Shown here in pieces: positions 44,758 to 52,690 of a DNA stretch of 64,000 bases. The notes below the pieces were generated by a model, which did no database searches, was not told where the DNA came from, and was given only the letters and a program-made list of their open reading frames with translations. This DNA comes from an uncultured Croceitalea sp. (GTDB lineage: Bacteria > Bacteroidota > Bacteroidia > Flavobacteriales > Flavobacteriaceae). Position 1 is the first letter of the stretch; every line of letters begins with the position of its first letter. The DNA lies in assembly GCA_947495075.1 (NCBI GenBank), contig CANLXH010000002.1, positions 1,178,001-1,242,000 of the forward strand, in the 5' to 3' direction. Made by a program: the position numbers and the translations under genes.

Positions 44758-47146
44758 TCTTTCTGCATATCAACCTATTGTAGATATTCAAGACAATATC
44801 ATATTTGCCAATAATGGCAATGTCGTCTTGTGCTATGAAGGTAAGTTGCCAGAGATATATTCACTATCCGAAAAAGAGTTTGAAGATATACATGGTGCTT
44901 GGTTTCAAGCTTTAAAATCATTGCCAATTGGTACTGTGGTGCAAAAACAGGATATCTATCTTAAAAAGACGTACACTTCAGAAGCACTTCCGAATACAAC
45001 GTTTTTAGAAAAAGCGACACACGACCACTTCAAAGGACGTGGCTATATGGAACATCGTTGCTTTTTGTTCTTTACACTCACTAAGAACAAAGCGCTGAAT
45101 AATTCAAAATATGTCAACCCTTTCCGTAAAGTTTCTAAGGGGATTGCTCAACAATTAGATGACAATGTTAAGAGCTTCATCGGGGCTGTTAGTGATTCCG
45201 TTTCCTTCATAAACAATAGTCGAAAAATGAAGTTTATTTCGCTTAAAGCGAAAGATATACAGCAGTTAACCAATGGTTATTTCAATGGCTTTAATGATGG
45301 GTTTGATACGGATATCATACTAGATAAAAAAAGCGTCAATATTGGCGAAAACCATTTTGATGCCCTGGCTATCAATAGCGAACTGTGCTTTGGCGAAAGT
45401 GTACAGAGTAGCAAGACTAATGAGAAATTCACTTCTGACGATTTTGTATTTCATCAAGGGTTTATTGATGGCTTAGGGCTTACGCTTAACGAAAATCATA
45501 TTGTCAACCAAATCCTTTATTTGGATGACAAACAGAAGTGGCGCAAGCTACTGGATAAGAAAGTTGAAGAACTTAATAAAAGTTCCAACTTCGGTTCGCA
45601 GAATAAAGTAGTCCTCGGTAAAATTCAGCATATCCTTGACCAAATTAACGCTGATGATAATGCACGCATTATTCGTGGTCATTTGAATATAATTTATTGG
45701 GACAAGAACCCAGAAAATTTAAGTCGAATTGGTTCAAAAATAAAGACCGAGTTTAAGGAACTAGACATTATCCCATACTATCCTAGAGGTGAGGAACGAA
45801 AGAATTATATCTTGAATAGTTACTGCTGCTTTTCTTCAAACTTTTCAAACAACGATTTATATGTTACCGATTTAAAACACGCTTTATGCCTGTTCATCAA
45901 TAACACCAATTATAATTCTGATACTACCGGAATCATCTTTAATGATAGAGAACATAATGTGCCTGTTCTTAAAGATGTTTGGGACGAACGCAAGAAGCGC
46001 ATTAAGGCAAGAAACTTTGCCATTTTTGCGCCTACTGGCGAAGGCAAGTCCTTTTTAGCCAATAACATTCTACGCCAGTATTTTGAAAGTGGCATTCGTT
46101 TGGTCATCATCGATTTGGGTGGTTCTTATACCAAATTTGCAAAACTCTACCCTGAAAAATACACAGTACTTCGCTATGAAAGTGGAAAGAACCTGGGTAT
46201 CAATCCTTTTTATATAAGTGATACAAATGACTTGGCACCTGAACGTTTGGAAGACTTGTCCGTCTTCCTGTTTGAATTGTTTGCTTCTGATTTAAAAGTG
46301 ACGAAAGCACAATCGGTTTCGGTCAAAAAGATATTGCGCCACTATTACAATAATACTTCGGAAAATCATTCTTTAGATGGTTTCTACAACTTTATAGAAA
46401 GGAATCAGAAAGACCTTCTGGACACCTTGAAAATCCATCCCGACTACTTCAATATTACAAGCTTTTTGCACGTAATGTCTGAATACGTCGGCGATGGTCT
46501 ATACAGCTTCCTTTTTGAAGTAAGCGAAGACCAGACCTATAAAATCGAAGACAAACGATTGATTGTTTTTGAGCTGGATGAAGTAAAGGATAACAAGGAA
46601 ATCTTATCAGTTATGCTCAAGCTGATTAAGTCTGCCATCCAAAGAACTATTTGGAAAAACAGAGCTGAGAAAGGCATTATCCTTTTCGATGAGTTTGCAA
46701 AGCAACTGAAGTTTGAAAACGTACTGGAAAGTGTTGAATTTTACTATCAAGCCATCCGAAAACAGAATGGTGCGATAGGCATTATTCTTCAATCTATAAA
46801 TCAGCTTCCCAACAATTCAACTTCAGCAAGTATTCTTGAAAATACGCAGGTCATTTATAGTCTGAATAATGAAAAAGGCTATGACGAATTGGTCAAAAGG
46901 CTCAATTTATCCAGCCACGATTTAAACCAATTAAAGTCCATCAAAAACAATCTTTCCGGTCCACGGAAGTACACCGAAATGTTCATCAAAATAGGAAAGG
47001 AAAGCAACATTTTTAGGCTAGAAGTTCCAAAGGAAGTATATGCAGCCTACCTAACCGATGGACAGGAAAATGAGACCATAATGGCCATTTATAAAAAGAC
47101 CAATGATATGGAATTGGCAATAAAAGAATTCACATCTAAAACATAA
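44744..47146 (+). CDS. traG: TraG, VirB4-type conjugation ATPase
   Basis: 800 aa from ATG 44744 (MNKINLSAYQP), overlapping traF by 14 bp. Walker A IFAPTGEGKSFLANN (near 430-437), Walker B KGIILFDEFAK (near 645), and GAIGIILQSINQL follow the VirB4/TraC ATPase pattern. It energises assembly of the type IV channel at the cytoplasmic face. The N-terminal half (YQPIVDIQDNIIFANNGNVV) is the usual Bacteroidetes TraG region. Confidence 0.93.
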   Translation: MNKINLSAYQPIVDIQDNIIFANNGNVVLCYEGKLPEIYSLSEKEFEDIHGAWFQALKSLPIGTVVQKQDIYLKKTYTSEALPNTTFLEKATHDHFKGRGYMEHRCFLFFTLTKNKALNNSKYVNPFRKVSKGIAQQLDDNVKSFIGAVSDSVSFINNSRKMKFISLKAKDIQQLTNGYFNGFNDGFDTDIILDKKSVNIGENHFDALAINSELCFGESVQSSKTNEKFTSDDFVFHQGFIDGLGLTLNENHIVNQILYLDDKQKWRKLLDKKVEELNKSSNFGSQNKVVLGKIQHILDQINADDNARIIRGHLNIIYWDKNPENLSRIGSKIKTEFKELDIIPYYPRGEERKNYILNSYCCFSSNFSNNDLYVTDLKHALCLFINNTNYNSDTTGIIFNDREHNVPVLKDVWDERKKRIKARNFAIFAPTGEGKSFLANNILRQYFESGIRLVIIDLGGSYTKFAKLYPEKYTVLRYESGKNLGINPFYISDTNDLAPERLEDLSVFLFELFASDLKVTKAQSVSVKKILRHYYNNTSENHSLDGFYNFIERNQKDLLDTLKIHPDYFNITSFLHVMSEYVGDGLYSFLFEVSEDQTYKIEDKRLIVFELDEVKDNKEILSVMLKLIKSAIQRTIWKNRAEKGIILFDEFAKQLKFENVLESVEFYYQAIRKQNGAIGIILQSINQLPNNSTSASILENTQVIYSLNNEKGYDELVKRLNLSSHDLNQLKSIKNNLSGPRKYTEMFIKIGKESNIFRLEVPKEVYAAYLTDGQENETIMAIYKKTNDMELAIKEFTSKT

Positions 47147-47150
47147 TATT

Positions 47151-47738
47151 ATGAAAACAAAAATCAAAATAATCTTGTTCGGGCTATGCTTAACAGTTGC
47201 CCTTTTATTACCTAGCGGTGCTACTGCTCAGGGAATGCCAGTTTATGACAATACCAACTTTGTAAGTTTGGTAAAGTCTCTTGTAGAATCTGCAAAACAG
47301 ACGAGCCAACTTATTAAATCTGTACAGTTTTTGAAAGATGCGAAAGAAAGTATCGAGAAAGTATCGAGTGTGGTACAGCAACTCAGGGCGGTTCAGGAAA
47401 TTGCACAGAACAACCAACGCCTTATCAATGTAATGCAAAACGATTTACAGGATATTTTAAACTCGCCTTACATCAAGCCAGAGGAAGTTACAAGGGTTGC
47501 GGAATCATTTGATGCCATTGTCCAAAACTCTCTGGACACGGTTGATTTTATGGGTGAAATCTTATCTAGTGATAACTTAAAGATGTCCGATGCTGAACGT
47601 GCTGAAGTGTTAAAACAGAAAGAAAAGGAATCCAAGGAAATGGTTTCCAATATCCAGACCAGAACGAAGCGGTATCGTGATATAATTTCCTTTAGAAAAA
47701 TGCAGGATAAAGTTAATAACAGAGAAACGGAATATTAA
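47151..47738 (+). CDS. traI: TraI (DUF4141), periplasmic conjugation protein
   Basis: 195 aa. Signal peptide ending TAQG; the rest is a long helical protein (VKSLVESAKQTSQLIKSVQF, LRAVQEIAQNNQRLINVMQN) with DUF4141 marks, VirB5-like in position. 3 bp before traJ. No traH (DUF3876) lies between traG and traI. Confidence 0.85.
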   Translation: MKTKIKIILFGLCLTVALLLPSGATAQGMPVYDNTNFVSLVKSLVESAKQTSQLIKSVQFLKDAKESIEKVSSVVQQLRAVQEIAQNNQRLINVMQNDLQDILNSPYIKPEEVTRVAESFDAIVQNSLDTVDFMGEILSSDNLKMSDAERAEVLKQKEKESKEMVSNIQTRTKRYRDIISFRKMQDKVNNRETEY

Positions 47739-47740
47739 AA

Positions 47741-48583
47741 ATGACCGCAACCATACTTTTAGGGATTGGACTGGAATACGTCGATGCGGTGTTTCAAACC
47801 ATACAGAATAGCAGTTTCTCGCAATATACTATTGCAGGAATGAAAACGCTTGCCGTTTTGTTCTTTCTGGTCAATATCCTAAAAAAATACAATGAGGGCA
47901 TTGCGGATAAAGACGGGTATACTTGGGGATTGAGCCCAGGGGAATTGACCAAGAACTTTGCAGTCGTTCTTCTGGTCATATTTTCAACACAGGTCTTGGG
48001 CTTTTTCGATAGCATCTTGGTTTCCATTGAAGCGCAATATCGTGGCACAGCACCCGCTTTATTGCCATTACAAATGCAGGATATCCCCATAGAAGAAGAA
48101 ATAAATTTTTTAGAGGCCGCTCAAGCGGCAATGGCCTTATTATATGAGGCTCTAGTTACACCACTTTTCGGATTCAAAATATTTGCATTTATCATCAGCC
48201 TTATCCTCTGGATTTTGGATTTGTTCATCTACCCGCTATTCCTTGCAGAACGTTATTTTTTATTGGGTATAATGCAAGCTTTTTTTCCGCTGGTTATTAG
48301 TCTGGCAGTTTTTGAAAAATTCCGTTCTCTTGCTTATACATTTTTCAAATTGTACGCTGCTGTTTATATGTTAGTGCCTGCCTTCTTTTTGGTCAATGTA
48401 TTTGTAAATGCCCTCTATACTGAAATCAATACGAACTTCTGGACAAACCTTTTCGGGACAGATGTTGGCCAAGGCTTTTTTGCACCCGTGGTTCAACTTG
48501 GGTCAGTTGGTTTCATTGTTTTTCTAAAATTCAAATTATACAAACGTGCCACATCATTTACCCTCAGATTGTTTACCAGTTAA
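47741..48583 (+). CDS. traJ: TraJ, VirB6-like polytopic channel protein
   Basis: 280 aa, with about six hydrophobic segments (MKTLAVLFFLVNIL, FAVVLLVIFSTQVLGFF, FKIFAFIISLILWILDLFIY, YFLLGIMQAFFPLVISLAVF, LYAAVYMLVPAFFLVNVFV, VGFIVFLKFKL). Placement and topology fit TraJ. Confidence 0.9.
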   Translation: MTATILLGIGLEYVDAVFQTIQNSSFSQYTIAGMKTLAVLFFLVNILKKYNEGIADKDGYTWGLSPGELTKNFAVVLLVIFSTQVLGFFDSILVSIEAQYRGTAPALLPLQMQDIPIEEEINFLEAAQAAMALLYEALVTPLFGFKIFAFIISLILWILDLFIYPLFLAERYFLLGIMQAFFPLVISLAVFEKFRSLAYTFFKLYAAVYMLVPAFFLVNVFVNALYTEINTNFWTNLFGTDVGQGFFAPVVQLGSVGFIVFLKFKLYKRATSFTLRLFTS

Positions 48584-48588
48584 TTCCA

Positions 48589-49209
48589 ATGAAAATGAAA
48601 ACACCTTACAAAAATATCTATGCAGTCTTAAAGTTGAACAGATTTATCGTGTTGGCAGTTGTCATTTTTGCAATGCTATCCAGCACCTTTTCACTTTGGA
48701 TGGCATTTAAGACGAATAAAGAAGCTCTTAATAGTGCTTTTGCCATTAATACTGATGGTAGTATTATTCCCCTAAAACTCGTAACCCAAAAAGAAAATTT
48801 CAAGGTAGAAGCATTAGCTCATTTAGACTTGTTCCACAACTACTTCTATAATATCGACGCCAGTAATTATGAGCGTAATTTAGAAAAGGCACTTTGGTTG
48901 GGCAATAGTTCCGTGGATAATCTATATCGACAGAAAAAAGCGGATGGTGTCTATAACCGATTGCTGCAATATTCGCTAGTTCAGAAAGTACTGAGTATTG
49001 ATTCACAAATCGAAGAACAAAACGGAACATACATCTTTAGAACCGTTACCATTTTTGAAATCAATAGAGGTTCAATAATCGATACTTACGAACTTGTTTC
49101 TAGCGGGAACTTAATTCCAGTTGACAGAAACTTTCCAAACAATCCGCACGGATTGTTGCTTACAAACTATTTCGAGAACACATTAAAAAAACTAAACGAT
49201 GAAAGTTGA
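48589..49209 (+). CDS. traK: TraK, VirB8-like inner-membrane protein
   Basis: 206 aa. One N-terminal membrane helix (RFIVLAVVIFAMLSSTFSLW) and a periplasmic domain with HLDLFHNYFYNIDASNYERN, the TraK pattern (VirB8 fold). The end overlaps traM by 11 bp, so the small traL of CTnDOT is absent. Confidence 0.9.
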   Translation: MKMKTPYKNIYAVLKLNRFIVLAVVIFAMLSSTFSLWMAFKTNKEALNSAFAINTDGSIIPLKLVTQKENFKVEALAHLDLFHNYFYNIDASNYERNLEKALWLGNSSVDNLYRQKKADGVYNRLLQYSLVQKVLSIDSQIEEQNGTYIFRTVTIFEINRGSIIDTYELVSSGNLIPVDRNFPNNPHGLLLTNYFENTLKKLNDES

Positions 49210-50128
49210 AAAAAATAAAATTGTATTTGCAGCCGTATTGGTTGTGATTTTCATATTCCTGATATCCTATTCTATGATGGTAATGGGCGATGACGAAAGT
49301 GATAATGAAAATCTTGAACAGACCTTGATACCTGATTTAGATGAGAACCAAAAAGAGTATGATTCAAAATTGGATGCCATAAATGATTTAAAGGAAGTGC
49401 GCGAAAATAATGCACCCAGCATCTATGACGAAAAACTGATTGATTCCTTGGGTTTTTATGACCCAGACCTTCCGGAACGGGAAAAAGAACGCATTGTAGA
49501 TAGTATTTACGATGCTGGTAAAATTCAATACTCTGAAAAGAAGTATCAAAACCTTGGGCAAAAGAAAGTTGCTAAAAACAATGTCCAGCAAACAGATTCT
49601 GCCGAAATAAGGCGAGAACAAAAAATTGAGGCTAAAGAATTGGGGCTGGAACACCAACTGTTCTTTGCCGCTTCGCCTAAACCCAATGAAATTTCGATTA
49701 TAGGCAATACAGATGCAACTATTTATGTAGTTGTAGATGGCGACCAGGTTGTCAAAGCAACTACCCGATTACGAATGCGCCTTACTAAATCAGCAACTAT
49801 CAACGGTAAGCTGATGCCAAAGAACACACCTGTTTTTGGGTTTATCAGTTTTCAGCCCAATCGTGCTTTAATCGAGATTGAAAACATACAACATCATCCC
49901 ACCAAACTTAAAGCTTTCGATTTATTGGATGGTAGCGAAGGCATCTATGTACAGAACAATTTCAGGGCAGAAGCTACTACGGAAGTACTGGATGATGTTA
50001 TAGGCGATATCAACATTCCAACTGTTCCACAAGTGGGTGGACTTACCCAAGTATTTCGGCGTACTAACAGGAAAGTTAAAGTGACCGTATTGAACAATTA
50101 TAGACTAATACTAAAACCAAAATTATGA
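49199..50128 (+). CDS. traM: TraM conjugation protein (VirB10-like)
   Basis: 309 aa. N-terminal helix (IVFAAVLVVIFIFLISYSMM), a charged periplasmic spacer, then the conserved C-terminal domain (GDQVVKATTRLRMRLTKSAT, PVFGFISFQPNRALIEIENI, FRAEATTEVLDDVIGDINIP) of the Bacteroidetes TraM family, which spans the envelope as VirB10 does. Confidence 0.92.
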   Translation: MKVEKNKIVFAAVLVVIFIFLISYSMMVMGDDESDNENLEQTLIPDLDENQKEYDSKLDAINDLKEVRENNAPSIYDEKLIDSLGFYDPDLPEREKERIVDSIYDAGKIQYSEKKYQNLGQKKVAKNNVQQTDSAEIRREQKIEAKELGLEHQLFFAASPKPNEISIIGNTDATIYVVVDGDQVVKATTRLRMRLTKSATINGKLMPKNTPVFGFISFQPNRALIEIENIQHHPTKLKAFDLLDGSEGIYVQNNFRAEATTEVLDDVIGDINIPTVPQVGGLTQVFRRTNRKVKVTVLNNYRLILKPKL

Positions 50129-50955
50129 GAACCCTATTTTTAATATTGATAGCATTGATTTCTGCTTTTACAAAAGCACAAACAGACACAGTACTAGACA
50201 CAATTTATGCGAACGACACTAAAAATGTTGCGCTATTTTTCCCAGAACCCATAAGACAGGGCATAACCGGTTCAGATAATTTTGTCTTTACCTACAATCG
50301 TGAAAAAGAACAGTATTTCGGATTACTTCAGGCGAAGCCTGGGAAAGAAAGTAATCTACTGGTAGTCAATAGAAATGGTGCAATTTTTTCGTATATTGTA
50401 AGATATAAAAAGCAGCTATCAAAGCTCAATTATTTCATTCCATTATCAAATAGCATTGGAAATGAAAAACCAATTGTAACCGATTCGATTCAGGTTGTAA
50501 CTTCTGAAAAAAATATAGATAACAGAACCTACTATTATCAAAAATTCTGCTCCTATCTTCTTAACAGAAACCAACGTATTGGTCGGATTAAGAAGCGAAC
50601 GCAAGGCATTGTCTTGAACGTTGAAAATGTTGTTTTTGATAAAGAAGAACTCTACTTTGTTATCCAGATTGAGAATAATTCTACGATGGATTACGATTTG
50701 AATTTCTTGAATCTCTCCATTGAAACTCGACAAAAAGGGAAAAAGAAATCTTTACAGAGTTTGTATCAAGAACCTATTTGCAAGCACCATCTGCCTTCAA
50801 AAATTGCAGAGGGTAAAATGGTACGGTTTGTTTATGTAATGCCCAAATTTTCATTATCAGATGACCGTAGGGCAATTTTGGAATTGAATGAGAATGATGG
50901 CGAACGCAATATAAAACTGAATATATCACATAGATATATCAATAACCCAAATTAA
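50125..50955 (+). CDS. traN: TraN (DUF4138) conjugation protein (VirB9-like)
   Basis: 276 aa. Signal peptide ILIALISAFTKAQ, then FFPEPIRQGITGSDNFVFTY and LLVVNRNGAIFSYIVRY, the DUF4138 signature, comparable to VirB9. It is the last recognisable structural tra gene; traO, traP and traQ of CTnDOT are not found downstream. Confidence 0.92.
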   Translation: MRTLFLILIALISAFTKAQTDTVLDTIYANDTKNVALFFPEPIRQGITGSDNFVFTYNREKEQYFGLLQAKPGKESNLLVVNRNGAIFSYIVRYKKQLSKLNYFIPLSNSIGNEKPIVTDSIQVVTSEKNIDNRTYYYQKFCSYLLNRNQRIGRIKKRTQGIVLNVENVVFDKEELYFVIQIENNSTMDYDLNFLNLSIETRQKGKKKSLQSLYQEPICKHHLPSKIAEGKMVRFVYVMPKFSLSDDRRAILELNENDGERNIKLNISHRYINNPN

Positions 50956-50962
50956 TAATATT

Positions 50963-51325
50963 ATGAAAAGATTACTCATTTGCTCAATCGTACTTCTATT
51001 TATTTCTTGTTCTGAAACCAAGAATATGTCGCCATCAGAAACCGCTAAAATTGTGGTAGAAAGCTTTTATGCTAAAGATAATAACACTTTAAAAAAACAT
51101 ACAACTTCAGACGGCTATGATAGTTTAATAATGATTCAGGGTCTAGTGCCAGATGCAGATAACGATGCAAGCGTTACAATATCGGATGAAGTTATCGAGA
51201 CTGATATCGCGTGGGTCAAATACAGTTCTAATTATGATAATAAGCCTGGTATCTTTAAACTCGTTAAAGAAAATGACCAATGGAAAGTGACTAGCAAAGG
51301 TTCGAGGGAAAAAGGACCTTTTTGA
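50963..51325 (+). CDS. DUF4878 lipoprotein
   Basis: 120 aa. Lipoprotein signal LICSIVLLFISCSE, with Cys at residue 16. The domain (MSPSETAKIVVESFYAKDNN, AWVKYSSNYDNKPGIFKLVK, ENDQWKV) is an NTF2-like DUF4878 protein. Follows traN by 7 bp, so it is possibly the last gene of the tra operon. Role unknown. Confidence 0.75.
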   Translation: MKRLLICSIVLLFISCSETKNMSPSETAKIVVESFYAKDNNTLKKHTTSDGYDSLIMIQGLVPDADNDASVTISDEVIETDIAWVKYSSNYDNKPGIFKLVKENDQWKVTSKGSREKGPF

Positions 51326-51391
51326 GTGATAATATTCTTATCAGAATTAAACTTACATTGCAGATATAAATTTACATCTCTATTTTCCTGA

Positions 51392-52582
51392 ATGACGCCA
51401 TCTGAAAAATATGTGGCAAACCTTTGCCAACAATCATTTCTTCCTTTTTGGAATTTTCCAAATCCTATAGGCAAAAAGAATAAAGAGCTATGTGACGTTT
51501 TGGTTGTTTGCGGCAATTATGTTTTAATCATTTCCGTAAAGGACATAAGAATGTCAAACCACGCTGATGAAAACATTAGATATGAGCGTTGGGTAAAAAA
51601 AGCTATTGAAGACTCCGCAAAGCAAATCTACGGTGCTGAGCGCTATCTTAAAACTGTCGATGAAATTTATGCTAAAAACAGAGCAAACAAAATTTCCTTA
51701 CCACCAATAAATGACAGGATAATACACAAAATTGCAATTGCTTTTGGAAGTGACAAAACATTCCCATTACCGTATGGGGATTTTGGTCAAGGCTATGTTC
51801 ACGTTTTTGATGAAGAAATTACTTCTATTCTTTTAACCGAATTGGACACTATAACCGATTTTACAAGATACCTTACAGATAAGGTTCAATTCTTAAAAAG
51901 GAAACATTTTTCAATGCCCAAAGAATCCGATTTTCTGGCTTTCTACATTCAAACCGGTCTAGATATTGATGAAAAAGTTGATTCGATAGTATCTGATGGT
52001 GGCTTATGGGATTCTTATGTAGAATCTGAAGAATATGCAGAATGGCAAAATCTCTTGCCTCAAAGCCATATTTGGGATTATATGATTAACCAATTACATA
52101 ACTATCACATTTCTAAAGAAACAACTGACGAAAGAAGAAATGAATTAGAGGATGCCATCAGAGTTATCAATCAAGAACCTCGTATAAATAGAATAGAATT
52201 AGGCGGCATTTTGGATAATGCTATTCAAAGAAAATCAAGTGCAAGAATGTTAAGGCCTTTGAAGGGTGCCAAACATTGTTATGTTTTTATGCCTTTGACT
52301 TCCGGGAACTGGGAAGGCAAAGAAAAAGAACTAGAGCTTCGTTGTATTGTTGCAAGAATGGAAAACCCAAGTGTAGAAAGAGTTATCGGACTAGGTTTTG
52401 GGAACAATGGCAGCGGACAAGAAGTTTATGATATTTGTGCTCACTATATTCCAGAAATGTGTGAAGAATTTATATCCCAAGCCAAAGAAGTACAAGACGA
52501 ATTAGGCTATTTCAAAAATCCAACTATCTCACACAGTAAAGAATACAGGAAAGAAGATTTTAAAGGATTTGGACTTTATTAG
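51392..52582 (+). CDS. PD-(D/E)XK-like protein, partner of the PHP-ATPase (candidate defence)
   Basis: 396 aa. Near the N-terminus IGKKNKELCDVLVVCGNYVL then IISVKD gives E32, D35 and K50, a D...(S)xK arrangement like NERD/restriction-endonuclease-fold proteins, though the usual Glu before the catalytic Lys is Ser. The rest is long, with conserved-looking blocks (VFMPLTSGNWEGKEKELELR) but no domain I can name. It lies 109 bp upstream of the TrlF-type PHP-ATPase and downstream of the tra genes, a usual place for cargo. Nuclease activity is predicted only from the motif; whether the pair forms one system is inference. Confidence 0.6.
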   Translation: MTPSEKYVANLCQQSFLPFWNFPNPIGKKNKELCDVLVVCGNYVLIISVKDIRMSNHADENIRYERWVKKAIEDSAKQIYGAERYLKTVDEIYAKNRANKISLPPINDRIIHKIAIAFGSDKTFPLPYGDFGQGYVHVFDEEITSILLTELDTITDFTRYLTDKVQFLKRKHFSMPKESDFLAFYIQTGLDIDEKVDSIVSDGGLWDSYVESEEYAEWQNLLPQSHIWDYMINQLHNYHISKETTDERRNELEDAIRVINQEPRINRIELGGILDNAIQRKSSARMLRPLKGAKHCYVFMPLTSGNWEGKEKELELRCIVARMENPSVERVIGLGFGNNGSGQEVYDICAHYIPEMCEEFISQAKEVQDELGYFKNPTISHSKEYRKEDFKGFGLY

Positions 52583-52690
52583 TCTGTACTCATAAAAAGC
52601 AGGAAAATATATGTTAATATAAGCCGCTCTGAAATGTTAAAATCTATAAAATGTTAATTACCTTTAACTGTTTTAAGAAGCAAATATTTT

